Source of the DNA: Caulobacter zeae
GTDB taxonomy: Bacteria; Pseudomonadota; Alphaproteobacteria; Caulobacterales; Caulobacteraceae
Direction: 5' to 3'
DNA: 64,000 nt
Assembly (NCBI RefSeq): GCF_002858925.1
Contig: NZ_PJRS01000038.1
Coordinates: 1-64,000, forward strand
Shown: piece by piece, positions 26,948 to 35,162 of the stretch
Numbering within the stretch: the first letter of the stretch is position 1
How the letters are laid out: each line of letters opens with the position of its first letter
Program-made: the position numbers and the translations under genes
Notes under the pieces: model-generated
What the model was told of the DNA's origin: nothing
The model's input: the letters and a program-made list of their open reading frames with translations, nothing else
Database searches by the model: none

Positions 26948-28297
26948 CTATCGGTCGGCCGTATCGAGCGTCTTCACCCGCGTAACGCCCTTGGCGTCCT
27001 TGGTCAGGCGGAAGGCGTCCAGTTGGCGGCCCGTCGCGGTGAAGGCGCGATAGGTCACCGCCTCGGACGAGACGTCCAGGGTCTGGAAGGTCTGGGTGCG
27101 CGAGGCCGAGCGGGTCGCCCAACTGAGCGGAGCGACTGGATACATCTTGGGTCCCGCCACCGAGACGACATAGGTCGAGCCCTTGTCGGAAGGATGGCCC
27201 GGCCCGGCGTTGGTCATCGCCCCGGCGCCGATGGCGCCGCGCGCATAGCCGTGGTCGTGGGCCTGAAGAACCAGGTCGACGCCGTACTTGTCGATCAGCG
27301 GCTTGAGCGCATCCCGCACCCGCTGGTTGTCGCGATCGGGATCGATCGAGAACAACGGGAAGTGCAAGAAGAGCGCCGTCCAGTGGTTGGGATTGTTCGC
27401 CAGCAGGCCGTCCAGCCAGCGCACCATCTCGGCGCGCATGGCCTCGTCGCCGTGGAACAGCGGCGCATCGACCGAGATCAGGCGCAGGCCCTGGTAGTCA
27501 ACGGTCCAGGCCGTCTCCTTCAGTTTCTCGACGCCCGCCGGGCCGGTTTCAGGCAGGGTATACTGGCGACGCCACTGCGGGTTCAGCACCGGGCCGCGAC
27601 CGTACTCGTGGTTCCCCGGCGTCGGCATCTGCGGAGTCTGGGCGTAGAGGAAGCCGCCGGCCGCGAACCATTCGCCCCACTCGTTGTCGCTGTCGTGCCG
27701 GTTGATCAGGTCGCCGGCGTGGATGACGAAGGCTGCGTCGCCGGCCTTGCGGAACGCCGTCCTCATCGTGCGCGAGGCCTCGCTGAGGATGTTGTTCTGC
27801 ATGTCCCCCATGTAGAGGAACGTGAACGGCTTGGCCGTCGTGGCGGCGGTGCGGAATTGCAGCCATTCGGACCACCGCTCGCCATCGCCGACGCGATAGG
27901 CATAGACCGTCTCGGGCTCCAGCCCCTTGAGCACCACCGAATGATAGGCCGCCTTGAAGGCTGGATCCTCGCGCACGGCGATGGTGGCGTCGTCGGTGAG
28001 GGCCTCGACGCGCATGGCTTTCTGGATGAAGTCCGGGCCGTCCTCGGCCTGGGCGTACTCGACATGGCCGGCCAGGCCCGGCGCGGTGCGCCAGGTCACC
28101 GCAATCTCGTGCGCGGGATCGGCGGTGAGGTTCAGGACGATCCGCTCGGGTTGAACCGTCGCCGGAACCGCCGGCAGGTCCGAAGACTGCGCCGGCGCGG
28201 GCTCGGGACGCAGCGGGCGCTCGACCTTCTGGGCCAGCGCGTGACCACCCAGGGCCGCGAGCGCGGCCCCGAGCATCAGGGTTTGGATGGCTTTCAT
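26948..28297 (-). CDS. Purple acid phosphatase-like metallophosphoesterase, exported
   Basis: A 449-residue protein with signal MKAIQTLMLGAALAALGGHALAQ. An N-terminal fibronectin-like domain (IVLNLTADPAHEIAVTWRT, as in PAP N-domains) precedes the calcineurin-like catalytic domain. Metal motifs in order: LYMGDMQ, VIHAGDLINR, TPGNHEYGRG, LFLHFPLFS and VLQAHDHGYARG. The start was placed at the signal peptide; the longer frame runs back into the TBDR gene. The gap to the TBDR stop is only 11 bp, so receptor and phosphatase are almost certainly one transcript, implying that the receptor substrate is phosphorylated or that phosphate is released at the cell surface. Confidence 0.9.
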   Translation of the reverse strand: MKAIQTLMLGAALAALGGHALAQKVERPLRPEPAPAQSSDLPAVPATVQPERIVLNLTADPAHEIAVTWRTAPGLAGHVEYAQAEDGPDFIQKAMRVEALTDDATIAVREDPAFKAAYHSVVLKGLEPETVYAYRVGDGERWSEWLQFRTAATTAKPFTFLYMGDMQNNILSEASRTMRTAFRKAGDAAFVIHAGDLINRHDSDNEWGEWFAAGGFLYAQTPQMPTPGNHEYGRGPVLNPQWRRQYTLPETGPAGVEKLKETAWTVDYQGLRLISVDAPLFHGDEAMRAEMVRWLDGLLANNPNHWTALFLHFPLFSIDPDRDNQRVRDALKPLIDKYGVDLVLQAHDHGYARGAIGAGAMTNAGPGHPSDKGSTYVVSVAGPKMYPVAPLSWATRSASRTQTFQTLDVSSEAVTYRAFTATGRQLDAFRLTKDAKGVTRVKTLDTADR

Positions 28298-28308
28298 ACT
28301 CGCCCCGA

Positions 28309-31300
28309 TCAGAAGACGTAGTTCAGGCCGAACGAGATCGACCGCCCGTTCTTGATGTAGGCCCGGCTGGAGCTGGTGCTGTCGCCGGCCGTGAACCAGT
28401 AGGTGTGGTTGTCGAAGAGGTTCTGGACCTGCATCGAGGCCGTCGCGCCCCTCCACAGCTTGCGCCGTACGTTCAGGTCCACGAACTCGTAGTCCTGTTC
28501 GTACGGGTTGTTGCCGAAGTCCTGGATGCCCTCGAGGAACTCCGACTGGTAGCTGTAGGCGGCATAGGCTTCCCAGCCCTTGTACTCCCAGAAGAGCTGC
28601 ACGTTGGCGACGCGCTCCGGCGTCTCCATCAGCGGCAGGGTGTAGCGGGCGGGGTGCCAGGAGATGCCGGTCTCGGCCTCCGACTTCTGCAGGGTCAGGT
28701 TCACGCTGGCGCCGAGCTTCGACAACGGGCCGGGCAGCCAGTGGAACACCTGCTGGGCGCTCAGCTCCATGCCGTAGACCTTGGCCCACTTGCCGTTGTT
28801 GGGCATCGAGACGGTCACGCCGTCGGGGCCGATATTGGTCCCGGCCGTCCCGTCGCGGATGTTCGACGACGAGGAGCGGTACAGGAAGTTCTTGATGTCC
28901 TTGTAGAACAGACCCAGCGAATAGGCGCCGGTGTCGCCGTTGTAGCGCTCGATCGACAGGTCGTAGTTGACCGCCTTCATCGGCTTCAGGTCCGGATTGC
29001 CCTGCTCGATCGCCACCAGCACCCAGTCGCTGGTCGGATTGACCTTGCCGTCGCCGTCAGGATCGCTGTCGTAGCCATACTCGCGGGCCGACGACATCCG
29101 GGCGATGTCGGGACGCGCGAAGCTGGTCCAGATCGCCCCGCGCAGCTTGGTGCGGTCGTCCAGGCTGTAGTTCAGGTGGATCGACGGCAGAACATTGGTG
29201 AAGTCGCTCTTGTCGGTCGAATAGTGGCCGCCCTGGACCTCGTCGAGGATGTAGGCGTCGATGGTGTTGTTGGTGCTCTCGACACGGACCCCGCCGATGA
29301 CCTGGGCCTTGCCGACCCGCGCGGTGGCCATCAGGTAGCCGGCGAAGATGTCCTCCTTGAAGGTGAAGCTGTCCTCGCCGCTGAGCTCGGCGCTGCCCGG
29401 GTCGGTGGCGAAGCCTTCGAAGAAGGTGCTGTTCCCCGCCATGGCGCGCTGCAACTCGGCCAGCATGGCCTTGTTGTCGATGACCGTGCCCAGGCGGTAG
29501 AGGCCCGAATACTCGCCGTCGAACAGGCTGGTGACTTCCTTGCCGTAGAAGCGCGAGAAGTCCGCCAGCGTACCGTCGGCGTCCAGGTCCATGAACTCGC
29601 CGCTATAGGTGGACCGCTTGGAGCTGTAGACCTTGCCGCCGGTCTTGACCACTTCCAGCCAGTCAGAAGCCGGTCGCCATTCGAGATTGACCTGGCCCTG
29701 CCACAGCCGCTCCTGCGCACCGCCGATCTCGCCCGACAGGCCGGCGAAGTCGTACTGGCTGTTGTCGTGGATCGCCGCCATGCCGGCGTCGTTCAGCACC
29801 CACCTGGGAAAGCGGCTGTCGCCGAAATTGGTGACCTTGACGCCCTTGTTGCCCAGCCAGCCGTACTTGTCGCTGCGGAACTCCATCTCGTAGCTGTCGT
29901 CGATATTGTCTTCCGACTTGGCGTAGGACAGGTCGTAGTCGGCCTTGAAGTCGCCCCAACGGCTGACGCCGCCGAAGTTCAGCGACATCAGCGAACCGGT
30001 CTCGCGCGAGCCTTCCCAGAAGCGGCGCAGGCGGAAGCCTTGCGGATCCCAGGTCCCGGACGCGCCGTCGAGCGTGTAGTACGACTTGGTGGAGCGGTCC
30101 GCGTCGGTAATCCGGCCATCGCCGTCGCGGTCGACGATCTGGGCGGTCGTGTAGCTGTAGATCCGGCCCTTCTTGGCGTCCGTGCCGATGATCGAGGCCT
30201 CCGGCGCGGCCAGGCCCGTCATGGACTTGTCGACCTGGGTCAGGCGGGTCGAGTTCTTGCCGGTGTCATTGCGGAAGTTCAGCCGGTTGCTGAACTCGTC
30301 CTTGGTGTATTCGTTGAACTGGCCGCGCAGGTGAAAGTCATGCTTGTCGCCGCGATAGTCGAGGCTGGTGTTCACACCTCGCCGCTCGACCTTGGTCTCG
30401 CCCAACGCCAGGTCCATGCCGCGCATGACGAAGGTCTCGGGATCCCAGCCGAGGGTCTCGCTGTCGGCGTACCAGACCGAAGGCTGGTTATCGCCATCCA
30501 CGCCGTTCTGCTCAAACTGCGACTTGCGGCGCGACCAACTGCCGGTGACGAACACGCCCCAGTTGTCGTTGAACTGACGCCCGAACGAACCGGCGACTTC
30601 GCCCGACTTCTTGTTGTCGAACTTGTCGAGCATCCCCGCCGAAGCCGACAGCACGCCATAGGTCTTGCCGTGGTCGAACGCCGTCGGCGTGCGGATGTCG
30701 ATCGAGCCGCCCAAGGCGTCGCCGTCGCGGTCTGGCGTCAGGCTCTTGATGACGGTGATCGAGTCGATGCCTTCCGGCGGCAGAAAGCTGAGGCGGACGC
30801 CGCGATAGAAGTTGTCGTCGCGCGACCCCGTGCCGCCCATGCGCACGCCGTTCATGGTGTAGTTGTTCAGTTCGGTCGACAGGCCGCGGATGGTGATGCG
30901 ATCGCCCTCGCCCGTCGTGTGGTTGCGCACCGCGTTCACGCCCGGCAGGCGCGACAGCGACTCGGCCACGTTGTTGGCCGGCAGGTCGCCCATGTCGTCG
31001 GCGCTGATGACGTCCGAGATGAAGTCGGCCTTGCGCTTGGCGTCCAGCGATCGGCGCAGGCCGGCCGCGTAGCCGACGACGACGCCGTCAACCTCGATGG
31101 CTTCGGGGGCCTCGACCTCGGCCTGCGCCGTCTGGCGCTCCAGGGTCAACACGCCGCGCACCTCGCGGGCCTCGATGCCCGAGCCGGCGATCATCTTGCG
31201 CAGCGCCTCGCGCGGGGTCATCGCGCCGGAGACGGCGTTGGACGTCCGCCCGCGGGTCAGGCCCGGGTCGAAGACGATCGACAGGCCGGTGTCGCGCGAC

Positions 31301-31458
31301 AGAGTCCGCAGTGCCTGACCCAGGTCCTGGGCCGGAATGGCGATGGTGACCCGCGCCTCGGCATTGCGGGTCCCTTGCAAGGCGTGGGCGGGCGCGGCGA
31401 CGGACGCCAGCACGGCGACGGCCGCCGCCGTCAGCAGCCCGTTTTTATGGATACGCAT
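28309..31458 (-). CDS. TonB-dependent transducer with STN domain and EF-hand-like loops
   Basis: A 1049-residue receptor. The start at MRIHKNGLLTAAAVAVLASV gives a proper signal (ending PAHALQ) with GGAGGGG upstream. The STN domain (about residues 35-105: IAIPAQDLGQALRTLSRDTGLSIVF) is followed by the plug (DMGDLPANNVAESLSRLPGV) and barrel (end ISFGLNYVF). Three calcium-loop-like motifs lie in the barrel region: DRDGDGRITDAD near residue 441, DLDADGTLADF near 622 and DSDPDGDGKV near 797. It lies downstream of an ECF sigma/fecR pair and upstream of a purple-acid-phosphatase-like gene. A candidate ECF promoter sits in the 94-bp gap behind fecR. Confidence 0.92.
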   Translation of the reverse strand: MRIHKNGLLTAAAVAVLASVAAPAHALQGTRNAEARVTIAIPAQDLGQALRTLSRDTGLSIVFDPGLTRGRTSNAVSGAMTPREALRKMIAGSGIEAREVRGVLTLERQTAQAEVEAPEAIEVDGVVVGYAAGLRRSLDAKRKADFISDVISADDMGDLPANNVAESLSRLPGVNAVRNHTTGEGDRITIRGLSTELNNYTMNGVRMGGTGSRDDNFYRGVRLSFLPPEGIDSITVIKSLTPDRDGDALGGSIDIRTPTAFDHGKTYGVLSASAGMLDKFDNKKSGEVAGSFGRQFNDNWGVFVTGSWSRRKSQFEQNGVDGDNQPSVWYADSETLGWDPETFVMRGMDLALGETKVERRGVNTSLDYRGDKHDFHLRGQFNEYTKDEFSNRLNFRNDTGKNSTRLTQVDKSMTGLAAPEASIIGTDAKKGRIYSYTTAQIVDRDGDGRITDADRSTKSYYTLDGASGTWDPQGFRLRRFWEGSRETGSLMSLNFGGVSRWGDFKADYDLSYAKSEDNIDDSYEMEFRSDKYGWLGNKGVKVTNFGDSRFPRWVLNDAGMAAIHDNSQYDFAGLSGEIGGAQERLWQGQVNLEWRPASDWLEVVKTGGKVYSSKRSTYSGEFMDLDADGTLADFSRFYGKEVTSLFDGEYSGLYRLGTVIDNKAMLAELQRAMAGNSTFFEGFATDPGSAELSGEDSFTFKEDIFAGYLMATARVGKAQVIGGVRVESTNNTIDAYILDEVQGGHYSTDKSDFTNVLPSIHLNYSLDDRTKLRGAIWTSFARPDIARMSSAREYGYDSDPDGDGKVNPTSDWVLVAIEQGNPDLKPMKAVNYDLSIERYNGDTGAYSLGLFYKDIKNFLYRSSSSNIRDGTAGTNIGPDGVTVSMPNNGKWAKVYGMELSAQQVFHWLPGPLSKLGASVNLTLQKSEAETGISWHPARYTLPLMETPERVANVQLFWEYKGWEAYAAYSYQSEFLEGIQDFGNNPYEQDYEFVDLNVRRKLWRGATASMQVQNLFDNHTYWFTAGDSTSSSRAYIKNGRSISFGLNYVF

Positions 31459-31518
31459 TCGAACAATCCCCTCCGATCGACTGATCGTCACGGGGTTAGA
31501 CGGCGACCGCCAAGGTCC

Positions 31519-31530
31519 TGACAGCTGTCA
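31519..31530. promoter_or_regulatory. 12-bp perfect palindrome TGACAGCTGTCA
   Basis: A perfect dyad without spacer, inside the spacer and -10 part of the candidate ECF promoter of the TBDR gene. A bound dimeric protein here would compete with RNA polymerase. Confidence 0.45.
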
Positions 31531-31544
31531 TAAAAACTTGTTCC
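31520..31544 (-). promoter_or_regulatory. Candidate ECF-sigma promoter, GGAAC-N17-GTC
   Basis: On the minus strand GGAAC (31544-31540) and GTC (31522-31520) are 17 bases apart, matching the usual ECF -35/-10 pattern. The -10 element is about 62 bases before the TBDR start and just beyond the end of fecR, as expected for a receptor gene activated by its neighbouring sigma factor. Confidence 0.45.
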
Positions 31545-31552
31545 AGGCGGCG

Positions 31553-32512
31553 CTAACCGCCTGAAATCACGTATTGATCCGCCTTCTGACGAGTAAGCTT
31601 GAAACCGTGGAGGCGGGCGATCGCGGCCAGGGCGTTCTCGGGGTCGTCATAGGCGAAGCGGCCGCTGACCAGCACGCGCCCCACCGATGGATCGGCCAGC
31701 CTGACCTCCACCCCGGTCGCGCGTTCCAGGTCCTGGACCACGCTGGCCAGGGTCGCCTCGTTGAACTCCAGCCAGCCCTTGGCCCAGGGCGGCACGTCGG
31801 TTTCCAATTCGGGCCGGGCGATCGCCATGCGCTGGACGACGCCGTCCAAGACCCGGGCCTGCTCGCCCGCGTGAACGTGCACCGCAGTCCCCTTCCCCGC
31901 GACCCTCACGATGCCTTCGAAGACCTCGACCTCGACCGCCGTCCCGGCGGCCGTCTGTCGCTGATCGACATTGAAGCGGGTGCCGACGGCCGTGACCCGC
32001 ACGCCGTCGACCTCAACCGAGAACGGCCGGCTCTTGTCGGGAGCCACCTCGAAGAAGCCCTCCCCCTTCAGCCGCAGGCGACGCTCGTGTTCGCGCAACT
32101 CGACCCGCACCTGGCTCTGGCCGTTCAGCCGGACCTGCGAACCGTCGGCCAGCGCGATCGGCCTTGGCACGCCCCGGCTTCCCTCGATCAGTTCGCCACG
32201 GGGGACGAGGCCGCCTCCGAGCACCACGACCGCCCCGGCGACAGCGGCGAAACCCGCCCCGACGATCGGGGCCAACGCCAGCCGCGCCCGTCGCGCGGGC
32301 TTGCCGCGAGCCATGCGCTGCGTGGCCCAGATCACGGCGGCGTCGTCGAGCAAGGCCTCGTGGCGGCGCAGCAGGTCCTGGCGGTCGGGACGCCCCTCCA
32401 GCCACTGTTCCAGCGCCGCCTGTTGCTGATCCGACCAGGCCGCGTCACGCCGCGCGTCGGCCCATAGCGCGGCCTCGCGATCGTCCCTGGGGTTCACATT
32501 CCTAGTCGACAT
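31553..32512 (-). CDS. FecR-family anti-sigma/sigma regulator
   Basis: A 319-residue protein. The cytoplasmic N-terminal part (DUF4880-like: AALWADARRDAAWSDQQQAALEQWL) precedes a membrane segment (LALAPIVGAGFAAVAGAVVVLGG in two stretches, about residues 78-101). The periplasmic FecR domain follows (PIALADGSQVRLNGQSQVRVEL, GEGFFEVAPDKSRPFSVEVDGVRV in overlapping pieces, AVGTRFNVDQR), then a DUF4974 C-terminus (WLEFNEATLASVVQDLERATGV in part). It overlaps the end of the sigma gene by 11 bp and precedes the STN-type TBDR, completing a sigma-FecR-receptor set. Confidence 0.92.
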   Translation of the reverse strand: MSTRNVNPRDDREAALWADARRDAAWSDQQQAALEQWLEGRPDRQDLLRRHEALLDDAAVIWATQRMARGKPARRARLALAPIVGAGFAAVAGAVVVLGGGLVPRGELIEGSRGVPRPIALADGSQVRLNGQSQVRVELREHERRLRLKGEGFFEVAPDKSRPFSVEVDGVRVTAVGTRFNVDQRQTAAGTAVEVEVFEGIVRVAGKGTAVHVHAGEQARVLDGVVQRMAIARPELETDVPPWAKGWLEFNEATLASVVQDLERATGVEVRLADPSVGRVLVSGRFAYDDPENALAAIARLHGFKLTRQKADQYVISGG

Positions 32513-33011
32513 GGCGGCCCTCCGCCGTCCGACGCAGCGTCTGGGCCGCGCGGCTGTAGTGTTTCTGAACCGCCTCGATCGACAGCTTCAGATCCCGGGC
32601 GATCACCTCGTAGGACTCCTCGCCGGCGCGTCGCCGGACGAAGACCTCGCGCCGCAAGGGCGGCATCGCCTCCAGCGCCCTCTGGCACAGCCTCGACCGC
32701 TCGCTCATGTCCAGCGCCTCCAGCGGCGTGGCCTCGCCATGGATGGAAAATTCCGCCGCTTCCAGGTCGTCGATCTGGACGTTGGCCGCCCGCCGGGCGC
32801 GATCGACCAGGATGTTGCGCGCCGCGCGCATGGCGTAGAACAGGGGATCGGCGATCAGCGTGTCGCGCGCCCGCGCCAGGACGCGCAGGATCGCCTCCTG
32901 GGCCACGTCCTCGGCGTCGACCGCCGTGGCCAGGCGGCGGCGAACATAGGCCAGCAGGATCCGGTTCTGCGTCGCCAGCGTCCGCCCCACCTCCTGCTCG
33001 TTACCGATCAC
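32502..33011 (-). CDS. ECF RNA polymerase sigma factor, FecI-like
   Basis: A 169-residue sigma factor. Region 2 is at about residues 15-85 (LLAYVRRRLATAVDAEDVAQEAILRV in two parts; MRAARNILVDRAR) and region 4 at about 112-160 (MPPLRREVFVRRRAGEESYEVIARDLKLS in two parts). The start is GTG with a strong GAGGAGG about eight bases upstream. First gene of a leftward set sigma-fecR-TBDR-phosphatase. Two 9-base direct repeats lie about 60 bp upstream. Confidence 0.92.
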   Translation of the reverse strand: MIGNEQEVGRTLATQNRILLAYVRRRLATAVDAEDVAQEAILRVLARARDTLIADPLFYAMRAARNILVDRARRAANVQIDDLEAAEFSIHGEATPLEALDMSERSRLCQRALEAMPPLRREVFVRRRAGEESYEVIARDLKLSIEAVQKHYSRAAQTLRRTAEGRHVD

Positions 33012-33069
33012 CCGCCACGCCTCCTCGACGGAGCGTGGCTATAGGAGCGCCTTGTGACGGATCCGATGA

Positions 33070-33089
33070 GGTTTGATGTCGGTTTGATG
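33070..33089. promoter_or_regulatory. Direct repeat GGTTTGATG x2, 11-bp period
   Basis: Two perfect copies of GGTTTGATG separated by two bases, in the divergent region between the sigma factor gene and the first LytS-type kinase gene. The 11-bp period would put both on one face of the helix, as for OmpR/PhoB-type activators. It does not fit the Pho box or the LytTR consensus. Confidence 0.35.
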
Positions 33090-33240
33090 GCGACGCTGGC
33101 GGCCCGCCAGTTCGTGGGATGATGAAGGCTGCTCTAGCAAGAGCGCACAAGGTCCGGCTGAAGACTTCGCCAGTCGAGACATGACGAGTTTTTAATTTCG
33201 AAAGCCGAGACACCAATCCAACTTCTGGTAGAAATGACGA

Positions 33241-34338
33241 ATGGAAACACTCCGTCGTCATCCCGCGTTGACGCTTGCCGGCCTGATCTGGCTCGCCTAC
33301 GCGACGCTGGAGACCTGGATAGCCTCGGGCGCGGCCTTGATGGCCTGCCTCTGGGCTTTTCACGGGCTGGTCCTGATGCTGGCGATGAAGGCCCTGCTCG
33401 ATCGGGCCCCACGAGACCTGGGATGGCGACGGGTCGCCCTGTTCATGGCGGCGCCGGCGCTGTTCGCCGTATTGCAGACCGCGCTCGACATGCTGGCGAC
33501 CCAACTGGTCGGGCCGCAGTTGCTCGGCGGCGTCCAGGGGCCGCCGGGCGTCGTGGTCTCCCCCGTGGGCGTCGCCTTCGATTTCACCTTCAAGCTGAAC
33601 CTGCGGGTCTATCTGTGGATCTTCGGCTTCTACGCCGCGGCCTTGGCCCTGATGGGCTCTGCGGCGGAGGCTTGCGCGGCCCGGCTGAAGGCCGATCAGG
33701 CCGAGATCGAAGCCCTGCGCCTGCAGGTCAATCCGCATCTGCTGTTCAACAGCCTGAACTCGATCTCCGCCCTGATCCTTCAGGGCGACCACAGGCGGGC
33801 CGAGGTCATGACCCTTGGCCTGGCGCGGTTCTACCGCGGCAATCTCGCGGCCGACGAGACCGGTCTGGTGCCTCTGGAGGAAGAGATCGAGGCGCTGGAG
33901 GCCTATGTCGACCTCGCAAAGCTCCGGCTCGAGCGCCTGGACCTCGAAATCGACTGCCCCGACGTCTTGGCCGATGCGAAAGTGCCCGTGCTGATCCTTC
34001 AGCCGCTGATCGAAAACGCCATCAAGTACGGCGTGACCGGGGCCGCCGAACCGGCCCCCATCCGCCTTCGGGTCAGGTCGCAAGGCGACACCCTGCGGAT
34101 CGCGGTGGAAAACCGGCTGTCAGAATATCCGGACATGAACGGCGCCGGCATCGGGCTGGGCAACGTGCGCAGTCGCCTGAGAAGCTACTTTCAGGACCGC
34201 GCCGCAATGATCGCCGAGGCGGGTCCCGACCAGTGGCGCGTCACCCTGGTGCTGCCTCTTCTGCCGAAAGCGGTCGAGCTGAAGGCGACCAGCCCCTTGA
34301 CGGCTCGGGGCCCCCTGGCCAGCGCCGCCGCTCGCTAG
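33241..34338 (+). CDS. LytS/YehU-type sensor histidine kinase
   Basis: A 365-residue membrane kinase with about four hydrophobic segments in the first 140 residues (for example LTLAGLIWLAYATL and LWIFGFYAAALALM). A linker helix follows, then the His_kinase (PF06580) domain with phospho-acceptor His166 in LQVNPHLLFNSLNSIS. An ATPase domain follows, with the N-box LIENAIKYGV and a G-box GAGIGLGNVRSRL. There is no response regulator gene on this strand; it converges on a LytTR regulator gene belonging to the neighbouring kinase. The TM/linker part is recognisably related to that second kinase (WxFGFYAAAL shared). Confidence 0.88.
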   Translation: METLRRHPALTLAGLIWLAYATLETWIASGAALMACLWAFHGLVLMLAMKALLDRAPRDLGWRRVALFMAAPALFAVLQTALDMLATQLVGPQLLGGVQGPPGVVVSPVGVAFDFTFKLNLRVYLWIFGFYAAALALMGSAAEACAARLKADQAEIEALRLQVNPHLLFNSLNSISALILQGDHRRAEVMTLGLARFYRGNLAADETGLVPLEEEIEALEAYVDLAKLRLERLDLEIDCPDVLADAKVPVLILQPLIENAIKYGVTGAAEPAPIRLRVRSQGDTLRIAVENRLSEYPDMNGAGIGLGNVRSRLRSYFQDRAAMIAEAGPDQWRVTLVLPLLPKAVELKATSPLTARGPLASAAAR

Positions 34339-34360
34339 GCGACGACACGACAGGCGTCGC
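34339..34360. terminator. Short hairpin between converging kinase and regulator genes
   Basis: A 6-bp stem (GCGACG and CGTCGC) with a 10-base loop right after the kinase stop codon. Weak as a terminator, no T-run; listed because it fills the 33-bp convergent gap. Confidence 0.3.
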
Positions 34361-34371
34361 GTGCTGGTTGC

Positions 34372-35160
34372 TCAGGCGCGACCTTCGTCCCCCTCCCCGC
34401 CTGGCCTGCCCGAAACTCCACCCAGCCCCCGGAAAATCGTCGCCACGGCGCGGGCATAGGTGACGCCGACCCGGACGGCGGTGCCGTCCTTGAGGATGAC
34501 GACGGAACCTGTACGCCCCTGCCTGTTGATCTGGGCGACCGCGGTCTGGCGCACGAACGCCGACCGGCTCACCCGCACCATGGCCCCCTCGCCCAGCTGT
34601 CCAGCCAGGCTGTCCATGGTCGCGCGCACGATATGCGAGCGGGTCGGCGTGTGCAGGAGAACATAGTCCCGCGAGGCTTCGATCCAGTCGATCGTCGAAA
34701 TCGGTACCCGGACCAGGCCGTCACGGTGCGGCGCCCAGATACAGCCGGAAGCTTCTGTCGCGGCCTCGCCGTCGACGGCCAGTTGCGGCGCCTGCCCGTC
34801 TCCGCTCCGCCGGCGCCGCGCGCGATCCAGCGCGGTGGCCAACCGATCGATCTCGACGGGCTTGAGCAGGTAGTCGACCGCATCGACCTCGAACGCCTGC
34901 AGCGCGAAATGATCGAAGGCGGTGACGAAGATCACCTCGACCTCCGGATCCCGGCTGAGGGCTCGCGCCAGCGACATGCCGCTCTGCTTGGGCATGCGGA
35001 TATCGAGCAGCGCCAGGTCGGGCCTCAGCGCCTCGATCAGATCGGCCGCCTCCTCGCCATCGCGCGCCTCTCCAACGACCTCTACGCCCGGAAGATCGGC
35101 CAGCAGCGTACGCAAGCGCACGAGAGCCAGGGGTTCGTCATCGGCAAGCAGGATTTTCAT
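34372..35160 (-). CDS. LytTR-family response regulator
   Basis: A 262-residue regulator. The receiver domain is at residues 1-120 (acidic pocket ADDEP at 6-10, phospho-acceptor Asp53 in LALLDIRMPKQSG, switch Thr in FVTAFD, Lys in YLLKPVEI). The LytTR DNA-binding domain lies at about 140-245 (VPISTIDWIEASRDYVLLHT in part, MVRVSRSAFVRQTAVAQI). The start is set by the receiver domain MKILLADDEP; the frame is open far upstream only because it runs through the kinase gene. Two bases separate it from the kinase stop, so both form one operon. It is the only response regulator for two LytS-type kinases in this locus. Confidence 0.92.
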   Translation of the reverse strand: MKILLADDEPLALVRLRTLLADLPGVEVVGEARDGEEAADLIEALRPDLALLDIRMPKQSGMSLARALSRDPEVEVIFVTAFDHFALQAFEVDAVDYLLKPVEIDRLATALDRARRRRSGDGQAPQLAVDGEAATEASGCIWAPHRDGLVRVPISTIDWIEASRDYVLLHTPTRSHIVRATMDSLAGQLGEGAMVRVSRSAFVRQTAVAQINRQGRTGSVVILKDGTAVRVGVTYARAVATIFRGLGGVSGRPGGEGDEGRA

Positions 35161-35162
35161 GG

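Noticed and set aside
28405..31521. Very long open frame antisense to the STN-type TBDR
   Set aside because: At this GC content antisense frames of real genes stay open. The translation is Arg/Gly/Val-rich and shows no family features. The same applies to long antisense frames over 232-1815, 5996-8065 and elsewhere.
33070..33089. LytTR binding site for the nearby response regulator
   Set aside because: LytTR sites are 9-base imperfect repeats about 12-13 bases apart with a different consensus; these repeats are two bases apart and do not match.
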